Part shown: one piece after another, positions 8,101-13,884 of the stretch
How positions within the stretch are numbered: the first letter of the stretch is position 1
Layout: each line of letters starts with the position of its first letter
Source: Chloroflexota bacterium
Lineage (GTDB): Bacteria; Chloroflexota; Dehalococcoidia; SZUA-161
Assembly: GCA_016865955.1 (NCBI GenBank)
Contig: VGNW01000024.1
Span: 1-17,892, forward strand
Direction: 5' to 3'
Length of the DNA: 17,892 nucleotides
Made by a program: the position numbers and the translations under genes
Notes under the pieces: generated by a model
Databases searched by the model: none
Told to the model about the DNA's origin: nothing
What the model saw: the letters and a program-made list of their open reading frames with translations, nothing else

Positions 8101-8611
8101 TGCAGAGCCGGACAAGAAAGCGCTTCCGGCTTCTCCAGGGACGCTGCTGGCGCGCCTAATTGCGAGCAGAGCCGGCAGCAGTGCGGACATAGATTCCGCC
8201 ACAGTGAGGGATTTCACAATCAAGGACAACGCAGGCATATTCATTATAAACCCGGCAAAGAAAGAGACGGCAGAGGGACAGGTCAGCAAAGGGATAGCAG
8301 CAGCAGCCAGGGCTGCGGTATATCTATCGCGAGGCATCTTGAGCCCGCGCAAAACTGCCGTCATTATCGACAGCAAGCTCTGCCGGGGCTGCGGCGACTG
8401 CGCCGCCATTTGCCCTTACATAGAAATGAAGCTGGGAAACAACGGCACGGCATGTGCCTATATTGACCCGGCGCTGTGCCTGGGCTGCGGGGCATGTATT
8501 TCCCGGTGTCCTACCGGAGCTATCGCACAGCCCGCGCAGAGCGACAGGCAGATAATCTCGGCGCTGGAAGCCCTGCTGGAGAAGTCTCAGAGCCTGAGCG
8601 GTGCCCGATGA
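5129..8611 (+). CDS. HdrA/GltD mosaic iron-sulfur flavoprotein (1160 aa), putative electron-bifurcating subunit
   Basis: A multi-part redox protein. Residues 1-35 hold a Rossmann GSGIGAAQAA motif. Residues 102-112 hold CSSCGRCEEAC, and 128-147 match the HdrA segment AVPSAYYI. The HdrA-like part then switches to a GltD/NfnB-like unit: Cys154/158/197/201/205, FAD motif GSGPSGLTAAWE (249-260), NAD(P)H motif GGGNSAVDSARTAKRSG (380-396) and FAD motif PGVFAGGDC (518-526). A six-cysteine cluster (616-632) and a charged Ala/Lys/Glu-rich linker (about 680-735) follow. Residues 742-875 match the N-terminal domain of HdrA (LCSCG; IREQCAWAH). A second Rossmann motif (897-913) and two CxxCxxCxxxC motifs (1085-1095, 1117-1127) end the protein. 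GltD/NfnB proteins move electrons between NAD(P)H and iron-sulfur clusters, and HdrA carries the bifurcating FAD in Hdr complexes. I infer an NAD(P)H port for the Hdr/Kor complex. No frameshift is visible; the mosaic reads through as one frame. Confidence 0.85.
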   Translation: MAGNVAVIGSGIGAAQAALTLAELGVEVSLITPENSFGPDSDSFSDASYADSLRLWPLLLRAASHPLVTLYTNSRVEDIKGKQGKFTIRATKQPRYVRENLCSSCGRCEEACSVKVRSLVNGQKLVHSAIHAPLPGSKAVPSAYYIEKNGIAPCRAACPLGIKVQGFISLLSKGKVDDALNLINEAAPLASILGRVCTHPCENNCKRGEVDKPVFIQALHRYSADNASGIRYTRKAPAGSRKEKIAIVGSGPSGLTAAWELARRGYMPTIFESHATIGGMLATGIPRFRLPREVREREVEAIKALGVDMKTGITVGRDVTLADLRERGFKAFFLAIGAQKNNKLNIPGEDLEGVVDGISLLFALNQKVGVSVGSNIVVIGGGNSAVDSARTAKRSGKGSVRILYRRTAGEMTAVKEDIEEAIKEGITIEYLTSPVEIIGDGTRVTGIRCQKMKLGEAGPDGRRMPEPIPGSESVIKADHVVVAIGQFPDTVLLNSKGLAVNSDATVQVDPLTLETNLPGVFAGGDCIMGPNNVVEAMANGLRAAESIDRYLRGHDLRKGRSLEKPQPAEVDVKDRIASKHRRAAMPSIHHSKRMGSYEETSLGLPREASKLESERCLNCAMCSECLECEEACELGAVFHKDNIENLEIDAGLIINFISTNGNSGNGAGRRHAKPGIHTVRKTDSESPDSELARAAAAAFEAATALKQKGKEETAKQEAADKGEAVQAGKSRIEKTASPNRGHVGLVLCSCGGSISSIIDFEEVAEEAMRLPNIFNVLPIAEACIEEAAQQIADKAVESKLGHVVLAACRCCNLEQICFSCTDRRIRCQSFLSEKLAPLGVSVEFVNIREQCAWAHREDTAGATRKALDIIRTGIAQALALPEAKPEERAIETGALVLGTGLAGLAAANALAAQGYSVTLVSRPESEKVARKQRKYLDVKANLLKHLEQKSINNVPWPDDITLEGAAGSYEAVLKYHAQTKQVKTGALVIDLAEPDKKALPASPGTLLARLIASRAGSSADIDSATVRDFTIKDNAGIFIINPAKKETAEGQVSKGIAAAARAAVYLSRGILSPRKTAVIIDSKLCRGCGDCAAICPYIEMKLGNNGTACAYIDPALCLGCGACISRCPTGAIAQPAQSDRQIISALEALLEKSQSLSGAR

Positions 8612-9015
8612 GTAATCCTGTGAATAATATTGTAGTATTCGTCTGCAACTGGGACGGCTTGAGCTGCGTTGAAGCAGCAAGTCAAAAGGGGCTGCGCTAT
8701 CCCCCGACGGTGCGGATAATCAGGGTAAGCTGCCTCTCCAGGGTACACTCGGGACTGATACTAAAAGCGTTTGAGCTGGGAGCCGATGGCGTGATGCTGC
8801 TGGGCTGCGAGCAGGGCAATTGCCATTATGAAAAGGACGCCGGACTGCTTGAGCAGGAGTACCATAAGACACAGAGCGTGCTGGAACTGCTGGGTTTCCA
8901 GAAAGAGCAGTTAGAGCTTGCCCGCATGTCGCGTGGCGATGGCGCAGGCTTCGTAAAACAGGTGACGCATTTCATCTCCGGGGTCGAGCAGTCGCAGGCT
9001 CCCGTTTCACAATAG
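8608..9015 (+). CDS. Stand-alone MvhD/FlpD-like iron-sulfur electron-transfer protein
   Basis: A 135-residue protein of the MvhD family (hydrogenase iron-sulfur subunit D), which binds a [2Fe-2S] cluster and hands electrons to HdrA. The start ATG overlaps the previous stop as ATGA, showing translational coupling; a longer frame from 8476 is an overlap artefact. Visible family features are FVCNW, YPP, RVSC (Cys42), a SRVHSGLILKAFELGADGV helix and GCEQGNCHY (Cys67, Cys72). The usual CNWC motif is CNWD here, with another cysteine at 20 in place of the expected Cys16, so the ligand set Cys13/20/42/67/72 is altered. The domain fused to HdrA at the end of this operon keeps CNWC. It probably serves the 1160-residue flavoprotein just upstream. 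Confidence 0.82.
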   Translation: MSNPVNNIVVFVCNWDGLSCVEAASQKGLRYPPTVRIIRVSCLSRVHSGLILKAFELGADGVMLLGCEQGNCHYEKDAGLLEQEYHKTQSVLELLGFQKEQLELARMSRGDGAGFVKQVTHFISGVEQSQAPVSQ

Positions 9016-9033
9016 GATTAAGGTTAGGCTTAA

Positions 9034-10164
9034 ATGTCCGATATAGAACGCGAGATAAAAGAGACCAACATCCGCCTCTGCCTGGACTGCGGCAAGTGCA
9101 CCGTAGTATGTCCGGTGGCGCAATACGACCCGGAGTTCAACCCGCGGCTCATCGCAAAAAGAGGAAGTGCGCCGAACAACAGAGAGCCTGACAAGACGAT
9201 ATGGGCATGCCTGAGCTGCTATATGTGCGTGGAGCGCTGCAACTACCATGTGAAGTTCCCCCGGTTCGTTCACGCGCTCAGGGCGGAGGCTTTCGCCGAT
9301 GGCACACAGGTACAGTGCAGCCACGGCGGCTCGTTTTATACACTGATGCGCATGATGTCCCGCAAGAACCTGCAGCAGAAGCGCATGGACTGGCTGCCCG
9401 GGGATGTCAAACTGGCAGAAGGTTACGAGACTTTATTCTTTGTGGGCTGCGCGCCGTATTTCGATGCCATGTTCCAAGACCTCGAGGTTAACACGCTGGA
9501 CGGAGTGAAAGGGGCGCTCAAGCTGCTGAACCGTGCCCAGATACCATTCAATATCATGGCTAACGAACGATGCTGCGGGCGCGACCTGCTGCTTCAGGGC
9601 GACAAAAAAGGATTCACGGCGCTGGCACGCGCCAACAAGGAGGAGTTCGAACGCCTGGGAGTTAAGAGGATTATCACCAACTGCCCTGAGTGTTATTATA
9701 CGTTGAAGGTGGATTATCCCGATATTCCGGGAGGCACCGGAATCGAAGTGTTACATCTGACGGAGGTTATAACGCCGCTGCTGCAAAATGGGAAGCTGAA
9801 CCTGGGCAAGCTAAACAAAAAGGTCACTTACCAGGACCCCTGCACGCTGGGCAGGTGCTCCCGGATTTTCGACGAGCCCCGCCAGATTTTGAAGGCTGCG
9901 GGACTGGAACTGGCGGAGATGGAGCCGAGCCGTGAGAAGGCTCTCTGCTGCGGAGCGACCTCCTGGCTGCAATGCGGTGCGGTGAATCGTCAGATTCAAA
10001 AACAACGCCTGGCGCAGGCGGAGGCTTCCGGCGCGGAGATACTGGTGACCGCTTGCCCCAAGTGTCAGATACACTTAAGATGCGCCCAGAAAAGCGACAA
10101 TAGCAAAAGTCCCGGTGTGGAAATTATAGACCTGGCAGGTCTGGCAGCGCGGTCTCTGGACTAG
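9034..10164 (+). CDS. HdrC-HdrB fusion (heterodisulfide reductase-like, two CCG domains)
   Basis: The 376-residue protein fuses HdrC and HdrB. The N-terminal HdrC part (1-90) has two [4Fe-4S] motifs, Cys16/19/22/26 and Cys59/62/65/69. The C-terminal part holds two CCG domains: VGC139...CC180-181G...C217xxC220, and DPC270...CC305-306G...C341xxC344. In methanogen HdrB such domains bind the paired non-cubane [4Fe-4S] clusters that split CoM-S-S-CoB; homologues in bacteria (GlpC, LutA, HdrD-type) use other substrates or quinones. No membrane segment is seen, so it is cytoplasmic. It starts 18 bases after the MvhD-like gene and is followed by HdrA-MvhD, giving a full HdrABC-MvhD set. The acceptor in this organism is unknown. 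Confidence 0.88.
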   Translation: MSDIEREIKETNIRLCLDCGKCTVVCPVAQYDPEFNPRLIAKRGSAPNNREPDKTIWACLSCYMCVERCNYHVKFPRFVHALRAEAFADGTQVQCSHGGSFYTLMRMMSRKNLQQKRMDWLPGDVKLAEGYETLFFVGCAPYFDAMFQDLEVNTLDGVKGALKLLNRAQIPFNIMANERCCGRDLLLQGDKKGFTALARANKEEFERLGVKRIITNCPECYYTLKVDYPDIPGGTGIEVLHLTEVITPLLQNGKLNLGKLNKKVTYQDPCTLGRCSRIFDEPRQILKAAGLELAEMEPSREKALCCGATSWLQCGAVNRQIQKQRLAQAEASGAEILVTACPKCQIHLRCAQKSDNSKSPGVEIIDLAGLAARSLD

Positions 10165-10172
10165 GAGGTGAT
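10163..10172 (+). promoter_or_regulatory. Perfect Shine-Dalgarno deciding the TTG start of hdrA-mvhD
   Basis: AGGAGGTGAT is fully complementary to the 16S rRNA tail and lies just before TTG at 10177 (8 bases from GGAGG). The in-frame GTG at 10168 is inside this site and so cannot be the start. The TTG yields MAAEEIRIGVFVCDCG, which begins close to the HdrA N-terminal strand. Confidence 0.75.
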
Positions 10173-10176
10173 AAGG

Positions 10177-12630
10177 TTGGCTGCAGAGGAAATCAGAATA
10201 GGCGTATTTGTCTGCGATTGCGGGCTTAATATAGCCGGCTCGGTGGACACCGAGGCGGTACGCAAATATGCGGAGAATCTCCCCAATGTGGTGGTCTCGG
10301 TGAGGAACCGTTACACCTGTGCCGACCCGGGGCAGGAGGAGATAAAAAAGCATATCAGGGAGCACAGGCTGAACCGCGTGGTGGTGGCTTCCTGCACGCC
10401 CCGCCTGCATGAGCCTACATTTCGCAACTGCATCGCTCAGGCAGGTCTCAACCCCTACGTTCTGGAGATGGCAAGCATCAGGGAGCACGCCAGCTGGGTG
10501 CACCTGTATGACCGCGAGGCGGCTACGGAGAAGGCTAAGGACATCGTCAAGATAGCGGTGGCTCGCGCCCGCCTGCTGCAGCCTCAGCAGGAGATGGCGA
10601 TACCCATCACCGACGCCGCGCTTGTAATCGGAGGCGGTGTCGCAGGGATTCAGTCTGCGCTGGACCTGGCTGATTCCGGCCACAAGGTATATCTGGTCGA
10701 GGAGCAGCCCTCCATAGGCGGAATCATGGCGCAACTGGACAAGACCTTCCCCACTATGGACTGCTCGATATGCGTCCTCGGACCCAAGATGATGGACGTG
10801 GGACGGCACCCCCGCATCGAGCTACTGAGCTACAGCACTGTTGAGTCGGTATCGGGCTATGTGGGCAATTTCAAGGTACGCATACGCAGGAAAGCTCGAT
10901 TCGTGGACGAGAGCAAATGCACCGCCTGTGGCAAGTGCGCCGAGGTCTGCCCCGTAGTGCTGCCCGACGAGTTTCAGCAGGGGTTCTCCTCCCGCAAGGC
11001 AGCCCATATCCAATTCCCACAGGCAGTGCCTTCAGCCTACCTCATAGATATGCAGCACTGTCTGGGCAACAACCCCATTGCCTGCGCCAAATGCATCGAT
11101 GCCTGCGAGAAGCGCTGCATAGACCTGAACATGCAGGACAGGACTGTAACGCTCAATGTGGGCACCATAATCGTTGCCACCGGCATGGGCGCTTACGACC
11201 CCACGCCGCTGGATGAGTACGGCTATACCCGTTTCGAGAATGTCATCACCAGTATGGAGTTCGAGAGATTGATATGCGGCGGCGGACCCACCGACGGTCA
11301 CCTGGTGCGTCCCTCGGACCACAAGACGCCCAAGCGCATCGGCTTCATACAGTGTGTAGGCTCACGGACACTGAACCGCGGCAATCCCTACTGCTCCAAT
11401 ATCTGCTGCATGAACACGATAAAGGACAGCCTGCTCATCAAGGAGCACTACCCCGATGCCGAGATATATGTCTTCTATATGGACATCAGAGCCTTCGGCA
11501 AAGGCTTCGAAGACCTGTTCCGCCGCTCCAAGGAGCTGGGCGTCCATTACATCCGCGGCTTGCCCGGCGATGTCTCCGAAGACCCCAAGACCAAAAACCT
11601 GCGGGTCAAGGTGGAGAATACCACGACGTCCCGGATCGAGGAGTACGAGCTTGACATGGTAGTGCTCTCCGTCGGGCTGGAGCCCAGAGGGCATCTCAAG
11701 CAGCTTACCAATATTCTGAACCTCTCCCAGACCAGCGACGGCTTCGTCATGGAAGCTCATCCCAAGCTCCGGCCCGTCGATGCGCCTACGCCCGGCATCT
11801 TCTTTGCCGGCTGTGTGGAGGCGCCCAAGGACATCAAGGACAGCGTGACACAGGCAGGAGCTGCAGCAGCCCGCAGCAGCATCATCTTAAACTCGGGTTC
11901 GCTCACCAGCGAGGCTATCAAGGCAATTGTTGACCTCGCCAGGTGCACCTCCTGCGGCGTCTGCGCCAAGGTATGCCCCTACGGAGCGATAAAGGTCGAT
12001 ATCAAAGCCAAGACAGGCGCTCAGATTACCGCTGCGGCATGCGCCGGATGCGGCACGTGCGCTGCCGAGTGCAAATTCGATGCTATCACCATGCAGCACT
12101 TCAGCGATGCCCAGATATTCGCTATGATAGACGCCGCCCTCGATGAAGAGCCGGGGCAGAAGATTATCTCCTTCCTGTGCAACTGGTGCAGCTATGCGGG
12201 AGGCGACCTAGCGGGAGTTTCGAGGCTGCAGTACCCACCCCACAACCGCTTCATCCGCACCATGTGCAGCGGCCGGGTAGCGGAGAAGTTCATCCTCCAC
12301 GCCTTCGAGAAGGGCGCGCCCATAGTGCTGGTCTCGGGATGCCATATCAACGACTGCCACTACATCAACGCCAACACCTGGACGAAGCGCCGAGTCGAGA
12401 AGCTGTGGGAAAAGATGAAGAAGTGGGGGATACGCCCCGAGCGGCTGCAACTGGAGTGGATCAGCGCCGCCGAGGGGCCGAGGTTCGCCCAGATAATGCG
12501 CCAGCTGGAGGAGATGCGCCAGAAGGTAACCCCCGAAGAGATAGAGCACACTAAGAAGGTGCTCAAAGAACAGCGTCTGGCTAAGAAAAAAGCCGAACAG
12601 GAAGAAAAAGTCCCCGAACCGTACGTATAA
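10177..12630 (+). CDS. HdrA-MvhD fusion, FAD-containing bifurcating subunit
   Basis: From the TTG start the protein has 817 residues. Residues 1-650 are HdrA: N-terminal domain with CDCG (13-16) and SIREHASWVH (100-109), FAD motif GGGVAG (152-157), the HdrA motif SICVLGP (197-203), a cluster at Cys248/251/254/258, extra cysteines 295-314, IGFIQCVGSR (388-397), YCSNICC (405-411), FAD motif PGIFFAGC (539-546), and a double ferredoxin at Cys590/593/596/600 and Cys622/625/628/632. Residues 660-785 are MvhD with intact CNWC (668-671), Cys697, Cys722 and Cys727. The tail (about 785-815) is Lys/Glu-rich and helical. HdrA-MvhD fusions are known in Hdr complexes, where MvhD takes in electrons and HdrA splits them between ferredoxin and HdrBC. 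It is the last gene of the operon; a 59-bp palindromic unit begins 2 bases after its stop codon. Confidence 0.9.
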   Translation: MAAEEIRIGVFVCDCGLNIAGSVDTEAVRKYAENLPNVVVSVRNRYTCADPGQEEIKKHIREHRLNRVVVASCTPRLHEPTFRNCIAQAGLNPYVLEMASIREHASWVHLYDREAATEKAKDIVKIAVARARLLQPQQEMAIPITDAALVIGGGVAGIQSALDLADSGHKVYLVEEQPSIGGIMAQLDKTFPTMDCSICVLGPKMMDVGRHPRIELLSYSTVESVSGYVGNFKVRIRRKARFVDESKCTACGKCAEVCPVVLPDEFQQGFSSRKAAHIQFPQAVPSAYLIDMQHCLGNNPIACAKCIDACEKRCIDLNMQDRTVTLNVGTIIVATGMGAYDPTPLDEYGYTRFENVITSMEFERLICGGGPTDGHLVRPSDHKTPKRIGFIQCVGSRTLNRGNPYCSNICCMNTIKDSLLIKEHYPDAEIYVFYMDIRAFGKGFEDLFRRSKELGVHYIRGLPGDVSEDPKTKNLRVKVENTTTSRIEEYELDMVVLSVGLEPRGHLKQLTNILNLSQTSDGFVMEAHPKLRPVDAPTPGIFFAGCVEAPKDIKDSVTQAGAAAARSSIILNSGSLTSEAIKAIVDLARCTSCGVCAKVCPYGAIKVDIKAKTGAQITAAACAGCGTCAAECKFDAITMQHFSDAQIFAMIDAALDEEPGQKIISFLCNWCSYAGGDLAGVSRLQYPPHNRFIRTMCSGRVAEKFILHAFEKGAPIVLVSGCHINDCHYINANTWTKRRVEKLWEKMKKWGIRPERLQLEWISAAEGPRFAQIMRQLEEMRQKVTPEEIEHTKKVLKEQRLAKKKAEQEEKVPEPYV

Positions 12631-12632
12631 AA

Positions 12633-12691
12633 CGTAGGGGCTTAGCGTGCTAAGCCCTCGATACCATGGCACGGCATGCCGTGCCCCTACG
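12633..12691 (+). repeat. 59-bp REP-like double-palindrome unit, copy 1
   Basis: The ends CGTAGGGG and CCCCTACG are inverted repeats. Inside are two hairpins: GGGCTTAGC-GT-GCTAAGCCC (12638-12657) and GGCACGGC-AT-GCCGTGCC (12668-12685). Two further copies of exactly the same length flank or overlap the RAYT gene. It starts 2 bases after the hdrA-mvhD stop and may end that transcript. Confidence 0.85.
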
Positions 12692-12747
12692 GGTTGACAA
12701 GGCGGGGTTGAACTCACAATTCTGGTTTAATCCAGCATTTTCAATCA

Positions 12748-12806
12748 CGTAGGGGCTTAGCGTGCTAAGCCCACGATACCAGGGCACAGCACGCTGTGCC
12801 CCTACG
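12748..12806 (+). repeat. 59-bp REP-like double-palindrome unit, copy 2
   Basis: The same layout as copy 1: CGTAGGGG/CCCCTACG ends, the left hairpin GGGCTTAGC/GCTAAGCCC identical, and the right hairpin with core GGGCACAGC-AC-GCTGTGCCC. Both copies 1 and 2 are followed by GGTTGACA, so the repeated stretch extends slightly beyond the palindromes. The RAYT start codon lies 23 bases downstream. Confidence 0.85.
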
Positions 12807-12828
12807 GGTTGACAGGCAGGAAACAGAA

Positions 12829-13374
12829 ATGACTTACGACGCCGAACGCTATCATCGCCGTTCTATTAGGCTAAAACACTACGACTATTCACAGGCTAGT
12901 GCATATTTTGTCACAGTATGTACCCACAACAAAGACTGCATTTTCGGCGATGTAGTCAATGGTGAAATGCAATTAAATGAGAATGGGAGTGCGGTACAAA
13001 CGGAATGGCTTACAACCGCAGAATTCAGAGATAATGTCGAGTCGGATGTATTTGTCGTCATGCCCAATCATTTCCACGCTGTTTTGCTCATCAAGGATAA
13101 TTCGGAGGGCACAGCACGCTGTGCCCCTACTAGTATGAACAGGCTATTCGGCAGGATAACAAGCGGTTCGCTGGCGGCTATTATGCGTTCCTTTAAATCT
13201 GCTGCAACCAAACGTGTCAACGAATTGCGAAATACACCAGGAGCACCTGTATGGCAACGCAATTACTATGAGCATGTGGTGCGAGATGAAAGAGACCTAG
13301 GTGAGATAAGAGAATATATTGTGAACAACCCACGGAAATGGGATTTGGACAAGGAGAACCCCAAAAATTCGTAG
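12829..13374 (+). CDS. REP-associated tyrosine transposase (RAYT, Y1/HUH family)
   Basis: The 181-residue protein belongs to the IS200-like Y1 transposases that act on REP palindromes. It shows the N-terminal RRSIRLKHYDY and AYFVTVCTHNK strands, the HUH motif in MPNHFH (His81, His83), and the C-terminal WQRNYYEHVVRDERDL helix with the candidate catalytic Tyr146/Tyr147, followed by IREYIVNNPRKWDLD. Length and motifs are complete. ATG 12829 is preceded by AGGAAA at 5 bases; a longer frame from GTG 12796 starts inside a repeat and is rejected. Palindromic units sit on both sides, half a unit lies inside the gene (residues about 93-100), and the stop TAG belongs to the downstream unit. The RAYT identity is strong; whether it is active is not known. 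Confidence 0.9.
   Translation: MTYDAERYHRRSIRLKHYDYSQASAYFVTVCTHNKDCIFGDVVNGEMQLNENGSAVQTEWLTTAEFRDNVESDVFVVMPNHFHAVLLIKDNSEGTARCAPTSMNRLFGRITSGSLAAIMRSFKSAATKRVNELRNTPGAPVWQRNYYEHVVRDERDLGEIREYIVNNPRKWDLDKENPKNS
13106..13130 (+). repeat. Right half of the REP-like unit inside the RAYT coding sequence
   Basis: The 25 bases starting AGGGCACAGC are identical to the right hairpin of units 2 and 3. They read in frame as residues around EGTARCAPT, directly after the HUH strand, where a short loop is expected, so the protein is not broken. Confidence 0.85.
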
Positions 13375-13428
13375 GGGCTTAGCGTGCTAAGCCCCCGATA
13401 CTAGGGCACAGCACGCTGTGCCCCTACG
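13370..13428 (+). repeat. 59-bp REP-like double-palindrome unit, copy 3
   Basis: CGTAGGGG...CCCCTACG with the same left hairpin as copies 1 and 2 and the same right hairpin as copy 2. Bases 13372-13374 (TAG of CGTAGGGG) serve as the stop codon of the RAYT gene. Confidence 0.85.
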
Positions 13429-13469
13429 GTTTTCGCCAGACGCAAGTGGTTAGGCAGAGCGAAAAACAC

Positions 13470-13493
13470 AGGGGCGTTCAATTGAACGCCCCT
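13470..13493 (+). repeat. Short palindrome, GGGGCGTTCA type, second copy
   Basis: AGGGGCGTTCA and TGAACGCCCCT form an 11-bp stem with a 2-base loop; only the loop and edges differ from the copy at 2030-2055. Confidence 0.75.
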
Positions 13494-13504
13494 ACAGTTC
13501 CCCA

Positions 13505-13552
13505 TGTCGTTGCGAGGAGTCCCGACCTGTCGGGACGACGTGGCAATCTCAT
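13505..13552 (+). repeat. Solo half of the TGTCATTGCGA-type element
   Basis: It starts TGTCGTTGCGAGGAG, holds the perfect hairpin GTCCCGAC-CT-GTCGGGAC (13519-13536), and ends GTGGCAATCTCAT. These are the left-half parts of the element at 1901-2018; no right half follows. Confidence 0.7.
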
Positions 13553-13614
13553 TTCTTCTTCCGTCCAGCGCCCAGATTTGTTCGTCGCCCTACTACGTTT
13601 ATAGAAGAAAAAGA

Positions 13615-13628
13615 TTCGAATAATCGAA
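13615..13628 (+). promoter_or_regulatory. Inverted repeat next to the -35 box (possible operator)
   Basis: TTCGA-ATAA-TCGAA ends one base before the predicted -35 of the protease-module promoter. The position suits a repressor or activator site, but the repeat is short and could be chance. Confidence 0.25.
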
Positions 13629-13629
13629 C

Positions 13630-13658
13630 TTGACAAAAACGATGTCTTGTGGTACTGT
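13630..13658 (+). promoter_or_regulatory. Predicted promoter for the duplicated metalloprotease module
   Basis: A perfect -35 TTGACA (13630-13635), a 17-base spacer and TACTGT (13653-13658) with an upstream TGG that makes an extended -10. The leader to 13885 would be about 220 bases. Apart from this promoter and its inverted repeat, the stretch 13553-13884 shows no gene; it is AT-rich and ends in a strong GGGAGG ribosome site. Confidence 0.4.
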
Positions 13659-13884
13659 GTTATGCGATTATTTCAATAGTTTGTCCTCAAGATAGTTACA
13701 TATATCAACTCATCGTTTTTTGGAACATTTGATGCTGGATTTCCATCTATACTTATAAGACTATAAATCCAAATTAAAGTGTGCAGGTGGAGGTGGTTCT
13801 GGATGACTAGATATGATGCATGAGCGAAGAAACGACTGAAGCAACACAAGCAAGAACGCCAGAATAACGGAAGGGAGGGAGACG

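Noticed and set aside
8476..8607. Longer N-terminus for the MvhD-like protein
   Set aside because: It would overlap the previous gene by 136 bases. ATG 8608 with ATGA coupling starts right before the conserved first strand.
5129..8611. Assembly artefact or frameshifted fusion of separate genes
   Set aside because: The frame is open throughout with no internal stop or ribosome site at the domain joints, and linkers look like real protein. It cannot be fully excluded from sequence alone.
12694..12720. TTGACA after REP unit 1, considered as a promoter for the RAYT gene
   Set aside because: The only -10-like partner (CACAAT) is at 15 bases and weak. The same TTGACA follows unit 2 as part of the repeat edge, so it is a repeat feature.
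12796..12828. GTG start at 12796 for the RAYT gene
   Set aside because: It falls in the REP-like unit. ATG 12829 has a proper ribosome site and fits the family N-terminus.
12633..13552. CRISPR array
   Set aside because: The repeats are palindromic units of REP type at irregular distances with a RAYT gene between them. There are no regular spacers and no cas genes.
13820..13867. 15-codon open frame (MSEETTEATQARTPE) just before the protease module, considered as a leader peptide
   Set aside because: There is no ribosome site at the right distance and no regulatory codon pattern or hairpin.
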